Shown piece after piece: positions 37,243 through 46,134 of a stretch of DNA of 64,000 bases. Under the pieces are notes generated by a model. The model saw nothing but the letters and a program-made list of their open reading frames with translations. It ran no database searches and was not told where the DNA came from. A program made the position numbers and the translations under genes. The number at the start of each line of letters is the position of its first letter. Position 1 is the first letter of the stretch. Origin of the DNA: Lichtheimia corymbifera B2541 (Eukaryota; Mucoromycota; Mucoromycetes; Mucorales; Lichtheimiaceae). The stretch lies in NCBI GenBank assembly GCA_000697475.1, contig JNEU01001088.1, positions 50,832 to 114,831 on the forward strand. The letters run 5' to 3'.

Positions 37243-38304
37243 ATTAGTCAAGATGCTCCTATACTCTCGTTTAGCGTTCTGTAGCTATGTAGCAAACCTT
37301 TATCTACTACCATGATTTTATATCGAGGTGTAATTGCATACGCTTGTTGTTCTCTATAAAGTCATGCATGGGGGATATCGCGTATATCAAACATAGTATT
37401 ACTAACTCGATGACGCAAATTGTGTTGTGGTTGCAGCATGATTCATGGATACAGATACACACTATAAAGTTGTCCATGTCCCTTGCGGGGTGTCACGTTC
37501 GGTATTTCCTGATCTTTTCTTTCCTCTGAAAACTCTAGCAATCACTAACTAGTTGTTGGATCACCATGGATGCAGGGTCGAAAGCAGTGTATATGTCACC
37601 CCCATCGCCCTCATCGCCCTCATCATCATCATCGTCATTCCGAAACACATCGCATGCTCTATATCCTCCACGTATAAGCTGCAAGGGTTTTCGAACAATT
37701 GTGTTGAATCAAGTGTTCATTCAATGGAAGTCGAAGAATGGAACATGGTGGTGTGTAGGTTTATTAAGTAAAATACGATAAAGAACAAGATTACAAGTTG
37801 ACAATACGGTATGGGTGATTACATACATAGAGCCAACGGGCATCATTGTGTCATTGTATTCTTGGTTGCTGCCATCATAAGCGTACTCATCCATGATACT
37901 AAAACAGCTGCTGTGTGATTTGACTCGAGTATTCCAATATCCATTCATGATCATCAACCACCCCTCGCCAAAAGCAATCCAATCCACCCATCACCTTTAG
38001 CCGTATCCACGTGTCATTACTGTATCCATCCTTCCTCCTGACGACATGCCAAGCAACGAAAGGAACATTCCAAGATTCTCATCGCTGCACTTGATTGCAT
38101 CCATCCATCATAACCATTGCAAGTCCAAAACGTTGATAGAAGGACCTCTGTGATCGCTGCTCACCTAGCCGCTGATCTACCTCTTATTTGGTCATAATCT
38201 ATCGTAGCTCAACAAGGTGAAGATTGCCTGTATGGTTGATACGGTGCCATCGAAACTAAGCATCACGTTCCAAATAGGCCAAGGGGAACCAGCCCACTCC
38301 ATAG

Positions 38305-38790
38305 CAAGCCGTATGTATTGAATGCAGATTTGCTAAACGTAAATAAAGCTGCTTCTATATGATGGCTATTTGCTGATACACGTGACAAGGGCTAGTAACT
38401 TGAGACAATGGAGTAAAGACCTTGCTAATGGCAACTGCTGGAATGAACGCTGTTACCTTTGATCGTCGCAGAGAAGCGTGCAAGAGAAAGTGCAGTGTCA
38501 AGAAACATGGGTGTTGCTGTACTAGTAAGGTGTACACGCCATGGACATGCCATTCAGTCAAAGACAATCGGATCAAGGCAGTTGCAGGATTGACATGATG
38601 GGTTGAAGCAGGACAACGGATCGCAGGTGGTGGTTGTAGTTGAATGGGGCAGCAGTTGAGAGTGGGAGGAAGAGACAAGAAGTTGTGGGAGTGGGCCCTC
38701 TCGAACCTCAAACTTCCACACAAAGTGCTCTTGCACATGCTGGTCAACTTCGTTCTCATAAAGCATCCACGCTTCATTATGAGAATTTGA
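38305..38790. repeat. Dispersed repeat, copy 2 (first copy at 5290-5830)
   Basis: Aligned in direct orientation with 5290-5830 over nearly its whole length. On the minus strand this copy keeps a 195-codon open frame (38355-38942) covering 'CPASTHHVNPATALIRLSLT' and 'MRTKLTSMCKSTLCGSLRFE'. Related strings occur in minus-strand frames at 5425-5655 and 6030-6359 ('IRTKLISMIESTLCESFMFE'). Shared amino-acid strings could mean an ancestral coding sequence, or only nucleotide conservation of a non-coding repeat. Confidence 0.7.
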
Positions 38791-39273
38791 TAAGTAGGTT
38801 TGCTGTTAATGGATTGTGTCGAGAACACTTTAGCCAAGGCGATGAGCTTCCTGCATATGTGGCGCCTCCCTGAAAGAATACATGAGGAGCATACATAGCT
38901 ACCTTTTACCCCCATGTCACTTACAACACCTTCCACTGACATTTAAAAAGTTGTCCTTAGCGCCATCATTGCTATTTGGTTTTCCAATTGAATGATGCTA
39001 CTGCATCTTTCTCAAGTCATGCCAACGTCATTTGTTAGATAGTTTTCTTCTCTTCGACTATTACGAATGCAGCACGCAAATTTCACAACATAAGTATGCG
39101 CCCTTTATGAGTCGAAATCCATTCTGCACTCTGTGGATTATAGTATGTATCTTGCTATTGGTTCAAATGGATGTAAAGGTCAGCGATACATGTATATGCA
39201 CCAGTTGACTTTATGTTTCCATGAGCAACCCAAAAGTATCCATGGAATGCGATACGCATTCTATTGCGTATGG

Positions 39274-39284
39274 TATAAAAGAGG
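39274..39284 (+). promoter_or_regulatory. TATA box of Cys-tail secreted protein 2
   Basis: TATAAAAGAGG lies 74 bp before the ATG at 39348, similar in sequence and distance to the box of paralogue 1. Confidence 0.6.
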
Positions 39285-39347
39285 TGATGTATGTATCACA
39301 ATTTGATTCCTAGTTCTCATCATCTTTTTTTTACCACCTAATCTACG

Positions 39348-39671
39348 ATGAAAGCGTACCTTCTTATCTCTGCTATGCTCGTTTGCCTCATTGGGTCTAT
39401 CCGCTATGCTGATGCCGCACTTACAGATCCAGCTCACCTAAAGGCATATAATGGGTTTTGTGAGGCATATGGCTGTGTCCGTCCATCTCTTGATTCACTG
39501 CCCATCTGTAAAGGGAAAAAGTTCATGCTAAGTCCTATATGTATGTTTCACATTTATGTTATATGTAATTTGCAGACAACTCACAAACAATGTATAGCGA
39601 ATGCCGTTTGTTGTTGCGCTCCACCCACTGAACCTAAACCTGGAAAGCCTAGAGAACCCTCATCTTTTTAG
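39348..39671 (+). CDS. Small secreted Cys-tail protein, paralogue 2
   Basis: Exons 39348-39540 and 39598-39671 give 88 aa. Signal peptide 'MKAYLLISAMLVCLIGSIRY' plus 'ADA'. The mature chain has Cys in 'NGFCEAYGC' (two), 'LDSLPIC' (one) and the triplet 'NAVCCCAPP'. A Pro/Lys-rich extension after the triplet ('TEPKPGKPREPSSF') is absent from the other two paralogues. The 57 bp intron is a multiple of three without a stop, so retained intron would still translate, adding 19 residues. Splicing is preferred because the donor (GTATGT), the TATAG acceptor and the phase-1 position before the Cys triplet match the paralogues. Function unknown. Confidence 0.72.
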   Translation: MKAYLLISAMLVCLIGSIRYADAALTDPAHLKAYNGFCEAYGCVRPSLDSLPICKGKKFMLSPICMFHIYVICNLQTTHKQCIANAVCCCAPPTEPKPGKPREPSSF

Positions 39672-40636
39672 CTATCGATTTGCTGGCTTGGCTGAATGTA
39701 CTCCACGCTCGCTTCAACATCCCGTAGCTACCAACCTTCTATTGACACCATGTGCTTTTCTTTCAACCCATTAAAGCTATCCATTGTTTGAATCGAATAC
39801 TAGTATGAGCTCGAGAGTGTGTATATGATGCGTGTCGAGCAAAAGTAGGCACTGGGTGTAGTAAGTGCGTTACGGCAATACGATGGAAGGGGGATGCACA
39901 GTCATCTTCTGTTGCCCCTTGTTGCTTTGCTTCCTTGCTGGTCCTGAAATTCAATCTTTCTTTATGCTTGCCGTATGTCATTTTCGGATCCACAGCTTTT
40001 TCAGGAAATCATGGCAATTTACCCACTGCACAAAGAAGTTCATCTTTCCCATCCATACCTTTTATTATCATGCGTCTCATTTTTTCACCCATCTACTGCT
40101 ATTGCTTCCTTTGATAGAATTACTCGTCCAGCATGGTATACCCAACACCAAAACCATTTCTGTTGTATACCATTATGTCGCGGAGCTGGTACTCCATCTC
40201 GGTTTCCAGCATCCCTTTTCATGTGGCGTCAGCATGAGGAAGGGGTATTCAAGGAGCACACGGCTAGAACCCCCAACCCCAATCCATGCTGAGAATAACT
40301 GTCATTTTACCCAAGAGCATTATAAGTTAGAGTGATCATTACATGGCTCTACAGAGATCTTAGACATGCCTATGAGATGATGGCATCATAACTACCACCA
40401 ATATTAGCCGCCTCCCCATGCTACGTAGGGAGTATGTTGAGCGTGTGCGGAAACCAATATCTTTTCACAGGCACATACGTAGTACATAACGCGATCAGAT
40501 GAATATGCTTAATTATTGGTTCAACATGGATGCAGGGGAAAAGAGATTGCTCCATCACATTCATTATATAAAAAAACAGGGGCTTTTCTATCGACTTCGC
40601 GCCGAAATCTTGATGAACCTGGTACCGGTGTCAAGA
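39672..40636. other. Intergenic interval, 3' side of the Fanzor-like gene
   Basis: 965 bp between paralogue 2 and the end of the Fanzor-like gene, transcribed convergently. A 156-codon plus frame at 39865-40335 has no recognised feature. The right end carries a hairpin listed separately. No terminal inverted repeats were found by eye. Confidence 0.5.
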
Positions 40637-40637
40637 T
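40607..40637 (-). ncRNA. Hairpin at the 3' end of the Fanzor-like gene, possible guide-RNA scaffold element
   Basis: A perfect 7 bp inverted repeat (ATCTTGA / TCAAGAT) with a 17 bp loop containing GGTACC overlaps the first base of the stop codon. TnpB and Fanzor guide RNAs are transcribed from the 3' end of the ORF and beyond (established knowledge). That this hairpin belongs to such an RNA is only an inference; short hairpins also arise by chance. Confidence 0.25.
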
Positions 40638-43600
40638 CAGAGATTGAAAATCTTTGTATGATATTGGGGTGTAACGTTGTTGGCACGAGAGAATGCTTTG
40701 GCGGGTTGGTGATTTGTTGACATGGCGATGGAAAAGCCACGGACGGCTATATTGTAAGAAGCAGCGTGGTCACGGTTGAATGTCGATCTCGAATGCTGGG
40801 GGCATTGTCCATTTGTGCAGCGTATAGCACCATTCGTTTTCCTGAACACGCCTTGTCGTGAATATTTATGGATGATGGCAGGTTCATGACACACAGGGCA
40901 CGTCTTGCTAGTTCTATGCTCGTTGATCAAATATATGGAATCTCCTTTGACTGCCTTCAGCTGTTCAAAAAGTCTGGCAGTAGCACCTCGTCGATGTCCT
41001 TTGATTCTGCTCCTATGGTGCTTATATTGTCCTCCGAACACGATATTCCGACTGCCCTTGTTTCTTAATCTGGACGCAAATTTTTGATGGAAGATGCAGT
41101 GCCGTATTTCTCTTGTTTTGAATGCTCTCATGTTGTTGTGTCGGGTATGATGTCGATTTTCAAGAGTTGCAGCACTTTTCTTCTGATGGGTGTACGTTAC
41201 ATGACGCGGCATTGGTGTTTTCTGGGGCGTTTGAGGATCAAGTGTGGCCGATATGTGTGATGATGATACGGCAGTTGAAGTTGCTGCCACAACCAATCCA
41301 GGATCGATGCCAACAATCGTGGGGGGCTTCTTGTTATTAATATCCTGGACAATGATATCCTGCAATATCCCCTATTCAACGAGCATTGTTAGCATCCTAC
41401 TTAATTATTATGACCAATACTTTTCGTACCCAATCATCAGACTCTTCGCTTTGAATAGGCTGTCGTCTGTGAAACTGGCTAGACCTCTTTCTTGTCAACT
41501 GCAATAGCTCCTTTTGATGAGTAAATTCAGACTCTGCCGCTTTTCTTCTTGCTGCTTGCAGCTCGCCATAAAGCTCATAATTCCACGTCTTCTCTTTTCT
41601 AAACCTTGAAGCGAGGGAGGCACGCTGCTGTTGGTCACGAATAACTTGTTTCCTGAGCCGCTCGACCTCGGTCTTCAGAGTACGTATCTCGTCTTCATCG
41701 TCCACGCTAATGGTCTCGTGTTCATCCTTGCTTCTTTTAGGTGGTGGCTGGTCGTCGTCAACAATAGCTGATGCTGCACGTTTGATTGCCATTGTGTTCT
41801 TGTTGGATCCTTCATCGGACGGCTGTTGTTCACCCTTGCTTCTTTTAAGTGGTGGTTGTTCATCATCAATGATAGCTGATGCTGCACGTTTGATTGCCAT
41901 TGTGCTCTTATTGAATCTTTCATCAGACGGCTTCTGCTGTTTGTCAGGTCGCTGTTGTTGTTCATCAGGTTGTTGTAGTTGTTCATCAGACGGCTTCTGC
42001 TGTTCATCAGGTTGTTGTGGTTGTTCATCAGATGGCTTATGCTGTTCATCAGGATGCTGCTGCTGTTCATCAGGATGCTGCTGCTGTTCATCAGGTTGCT
42101 GCTGCTGTTCATCAGGTTGCTGCTGCTGTTCATCAGGTTGCTGTTGTTGTTCATGGATAGCTGCTGGCTCAAGCAATTCAGTCACTGTAACGCCTTGTTC
42201 CTCTGATAGTCTCTCATGCTCCACGCCGTGAGATGTTTTCTTCTTTAAGCCCAATAGCCTCATCCTGCTCTTGTCCACAAATGTAATCCGGTACTTGAAT
42301 CGTAGTTTACGTGAACTCAAGGTCCTGGCGATCTTGGGCAGATTGAAGAAGGATTGGAATACAGCCTTTCTACCTTCATACGTCACCGACTGGCGTTTGC
42401 TGGTGATATAAATATCAGGTTGGGTCGATGGTATAGTGTATGTAGAGGAAAAGAGGGTATATACGACATCGGCTGACAAATGTATTGCATGGTTCCTTGG
42501 ATCCACTGCCGGAGACAACGCCCATTCCTTTTGCTGTGGTACGACAGCCTTGACAACCATATTGGTGACAGCAGCCAATGATGCACATTCAAAGACTGAT
42601 AATTCCTCCTCCTCATCATCTTCCTTCTGATCCACTTTTGGTCTGTACAAAGGTCGTAGAGCATTCGCAATCGTAGAAGCCACTTCACATTGTTTGTCGC
42701 TCAACTCAGTCCCGTGATATGCTGCTGCTTTGATATCCTGAGCTGTCGTGACCGCCTTATCATTCTTGTCCAAGCATCTCTTGATGATTGACACTAATGC
42801 TTTGATGGCTTTTACTGAGGAATCATCTTCGCTCCCATGATCATCACTGGTGATAACGACGCGAGAAGACTTTTCAGGGTTGATATGGACGCTGGAGGAT
42901 GCAGGTGTGCTGGGAGATATCTACGCATATCTATTAGTTTCTATCCATACAATTATATCACATCACTTACCTTTGCTTGTAAATGCTTGATTTTTTCGAA
43001 CAGCTTATCGGTAATGGGCGTATCTCTGTTTCTCATGATGCTCCAAGCGAGATCATTGCATAGAAATTTGATCGTGCCGTTCGGTTGCTTATTGTCATTT
43101 CCTTTGGTATCCTCTCTTGAAAGGCCAGTTTGTCGCTTGACCACACGCCGATCGAGGTATCTTTTGGTTCGATTTGGTGCCAAGTTAATCCGTAGCAATG
43201 CCAGCAGTACCACGCGTAAATCTCTCTCGTGTCGCTGCCGAGTCCACAGTCTGCTGATTGCCCCATTGAACTCTCTCAAGCCATTGTTCATTGCACCATT
43301 GAACTTGAAGTCAGATTGCTTCTCGACTGTATTGCTGTTGATGATTGCTTCGCGGATAGATTTGAACACCTCGGTTTCTTTATGCACGCTTGATCCGACA
43401 CATCCTTTCCAATGTAAAATAAGTAAAATAGTCGAGATCTCGAAGAATTAAAAACTCACCTGATAATATGTTGGAGAAATGTTGAAACGTATATATATCC
43501 ATTGATGAAAGTTCCTCAATATTGTCCGGTATCGACGTGACCTTGATTGAAGTCTCCACGTTCTTCTTGAACACAAAATTGGGGGCAAGCTTGTGGATAT

Positions 43601-44947
43601 CAAATTCAAGTTCATTGGATGGATGACCACAAATCCGAGCAACACCACCGTTGATGATCATTATGGTGAGTTGCTTGACCGCTTCCGATAGCTGAGACAT
43701 GCATCTCCCGATTCGATACTGCTCATCTTCCAACTTGGTCAAGAAGCTTGCGTAATCAATTTCGCTCCGTAAGATGCTGCGAAGAGATAATGTGATGGTC
43801 TCCATGGTAAATGATTTGCTGGACTCGTCGTCAATATCAACATTGTTCTTTTCCTCGCTGTCATCATCAGGTGTTGCATCGTTGTCAGGTGCTGCATTGT
43901 TGTCAGGTGCTGTATTGTTGTCAGGTGTTGCATTGTTGTCAGGTGCTGCATTGTTGTCAGGTGCTGTATTGTTGTCAGGTATTGCATTGTTGTCCCAATC
44001 GTAAACGTGTTCAAAAAAATATTGAACCGATCCCAACAGCGCGTTTCCCTCCTCTTTACAGTATGCGACCCTGTCAAACTCTTTGAGCCGCTTCATACGA
44101 TCGGAGAAGAAGGATGGATTCACGATCAGATCTGGATACTTTTGGCATATAATACGTTGCATTTCATCGTATACGTGTGGGACCGATTTGCTGCGATCAA
44201 CCTTTTTTTGAAGGAGTTGGATGGCTGCTAGAGTCGATTCCTTGGTATTCGTATCCTTTGTTGCATTGTGAATGGAATCGCGATAATGCCGCTTGATGCC
44301 TTCCTTGAACGTGAGGAGGATCTCATCGTGTGTGATGTGTTTTGCTGATGCGCGTTGTCGCCGTTGTCGACCGCTTTCAGTTTTGACTGTGGCTGGGGGG
44401 CTGGTGATTTCAATCAAAGGCTTGGGAACTACTTGCTTGAGCTATATTAAAGAGGAACCTTTCAGTACTTGCAATGACACCATTCAACGTATATGATACT
44501 AACCTCCTGATACTGATCCATATCCTTCAGTTCAAACCATTGTGGTATGTCGCCAAGAAATGAATCAATGTGGTGTAATATGGCAACCGTTCTTCTCCCT
44601 GTCGGATGCACTATCTGTGCTGATTTGCGTGTTGAAAAGTAATAGATCTTTAGATCATAAAGAGAGGCGATAGCAACGAGCCGCAGTAACCCTTTTGCTG
44701 GGATTGGGGGTACTGTCTTCAGGAAGAATTGGCGATCTGTTGTTAACAATTGCTGGATAGTGCTGGTGGACGAGACTTCTAATCCGTGCTTCCTTAATAT
44801 CTTTGTTGTACGTCTTAAGTTCTCGCATCCTGGTACGTGGCTGTGGAGACTTTTGTATGCAGAATCGAGTCTTGATTGTGTAAGGTTGGGCTGATCGACA
44901 GTCTGCAAAGCAGCATTCGTCTCAAATAGTGTAGAACCAAACGTCAT
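40637..44947 (-). CDS. Fanzor-like protein (eukaryotic TnpB homologue, RuvC nuclease plus zinc ribbon)
   Basis: Eukaryotic relative of the RNA-guided nuclease TnpB, with an unusually long N-terminal extension. Exons: 44504-44947, 43460-44441, 42971-43404, 41421-42920 and 40637-41371; phases close to 1,364 aa. The C-terminal domain (about 1136-1364) holds the RuvC-I Asp1143 ('TIVGIDPGL'), 'IVFGGQYKHH', 'RGATARLFEQL', then 'YLINEHRTSKTCPVC' with Glu1271 and Cys1278/1281, the second ribbon pair Cys1305/1310, and RuvC-III Asp1321 ('NRDHAASYNI'). All catalytic and zinc ligands are present and uninterrupted. Residues 1-1120 match nothing I know. They include 'RFKYRITFVDK'-like positively charged stretches, two repeat arrays (PDNNAA and PDEQQQQ types), a duplicated 36-residue unit with a KRSK basic motif, and a coiled-coil-like segment near 1040-1110. 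An upstream in-frame ATG at 45097 would add 50 residues. Introns are 49-62 bp, like host genes. Confidence 0.82.
41719..41930 (-). repeat. Duplicated 108 bp unit inside the Fanzor-like gene
   Basis: Two successive 36-codon units share 'TMAIKRAASAI', then DD, QPP and KRSK. Each carries a basic KR..KRSK pattern that could be a nuclear localisation signal. They are diverged at several positions, so the duplication is not recent. Confidence 0.8.
41920..42155 (-). repeat. 21 bp minisatellite encoding PDEQQQQ-type repeats
   Basis: About eleven in-frame heptad-length units of the type PDEQQQQ, PDEQQQH and PSDEQ(Q/L)Q. The array keeps the frame of the Fanzor-like protein and encodes a flexible acidic/Gln linker. 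Confidence 0.9.
43863..43999 (-). repeat. 18 bp minisatellite encoding PDNNAA/PDNNTA repeats
   Basis: About eight in-frame hexapeptide units (PDNNAA, PDNNTA, PDNNAT). It lies in exon 2 of the Fanzor-like gene and forms a second disordered linker. Confidence 0.9.
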
Positions 44948-45660
44948 TGGAATCGCGTTGAGAGTATGTTGGGAAGTAGTTGGTTGGGAGCATATCCACA
45001 AGACGGGGAAATGGGAGAATAGAAAAGGTGAGAGTAAGAAGAAAGACGATGTCCTGAGTTTGTTCTTTACGCGTCGTCGGGAATTGCGAGCTCTCATTGG
45101 ACAAGGCCTCAAGGCACGTCGTGTTGAACAAGTACGCAGAAGCTTTTAACTGAACCCCCCGTAAATCAAAATGCTATTAGTAAAGCATCTTATCTATACT
45201 GTCCATGAATAATAACATACCCTTCGTCTTTATGGTGGTTAACAACCTTCCAAATATGACACTCATAGTGCCACTCCCTTCACTGGTCATTTAGCGTGGG
45301 TTTGAAAGTGTTGGATATAGCTTGAGCTTCCTCTTTAGGCAAACACACGCTCACCCAACTTGAGGGATCATGATCAACCATGTTGAATATTATAGCCGAA
45401 TGGGATTCAGAGCTGAATCTTGAGGGCGTTCGCTCATAAATTTCAACTGTGTTGAATAACTTATCATCTTCTGTGGTGGAGTAATATTATAAAGATACGC
45501 TGCACAGGATTACAGTAGCCTCTCGACTTGTTCAACACCCAATCATATTGTTGGAAGAGCGTCACGGCACGTGTGATTCCAGAAGGCGCTCCTCTATAGA
45601 ACGCCTAAAAAGGGCAACAGGATAGTAAACAAGATCATCATTACATCTTTATATCCCATC
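44948..45660. other. Intergenic interval between the Fanzor-like gene and paralogue 3
   Basis: 713 bp between two genes facing apart. In-frame codons of the Fanzor-like protein continue to an ATG at 45097, and this part may be coding or leader. The rest has no recognised gene. A weak 'attataaag' TATA-like site is near 45487, about 170 bp before paralogue 3. Confidence 0.5.
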
Positions 45661-45972
45661 ATGAAGTTCACTCACTACATCTCTGCTGCTTTGGTTGTTT
45701 GCCTTATTGGATCTGTCCATGCTTGCGAAAACAAGGAGCGTACAAGCGACCCTGCTACGAAATATGTTCAAGACCGATGCCATTGGGTTGGAGCCTTGAG
45801 ATGCAGTGCACCCAACCTCACATCCCTACCTATATGCGAAGAAGGCCTTGTGCTTACAGCTGCAGGTATGTTTTATTTCTCAATGTATAAGATAGTTTTA
45901 AGAGATTAACCACTTGTGGATGATGATGATATAGCTACTGGTGGACCCTCTTGCTGCTGCCCACCTGCCTAA
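45661..45972 (+). CDS. Small secreted Cys-tail protein, paralogue 3
   Basis: Exons 45661-45865 and 45935-45972 give 80 aa. Signal peptide 'MKFTHYISAALVVCLIGSVH' followed by 'ACENKE'. Mature Cys are one right at the likely cleavage site, one in 'QDRCHWVG', one in 'LRCSAPNLTSLPIC' with its partner at the end of that string, and the triplet in 'GGPSCCCPPA'. The phase-1 intron position, the donor GTATGT and the ATATAG-type acceptor are the same as in paralogues 1 and 2. It is separated from them by the Fanzor-like gene. Function unknown; an apoplastic or wall-associated role would be a guess. Confidence 0.75.
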
Positions 45973-46134
45973 AGGTTGTCATGATGCTCATAGAGTAGAT
46001 GACCCATCCTCACTATCACTTTAATTAAATGACTCAATTCTTATGCATTAAAGAAGCCAGCAAATCTCAACAACAAAGATGGGGGGATACAAATTGTATA
46101 TATTGGTATGATGACAATGATGGATAGTATGTAG

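Larger units (their letters stand above)
37243..39347. other. Intergenic interval with dispersed repeat copy 2
   Basis: 2.1 kb between two paralogous secreted-protein genes. It contains the second copy of the dispersed repeat (38305-38790) and simple Ser-codon-like (ATC)n DNA near 37618-37640. No intact gene was recognised. Confidence 0.55.

Noticed and set aside
41710..42231. Long plus-strand frame rich in Ser/Cys/Leu opposite the Fanzor-like exon
   Set aside because: It is the complement of the CAA/CAG-rich minisatellite; composition is a pure by-product of the repeat.
43863..43999. Regularly spaced 18 bp repeats as a possible regulatory array
   Set aside because: Units are whole codons in frame with the Fanzor-like exon and encode PDNNAA-type peptides.
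36940..45972. Cys-tail proteins as hydrophobins
   Set aside because: Hydrophobins have eight Cys with two CC pairs in a fixed order; these have six or seven Cys and a terminal CCC.
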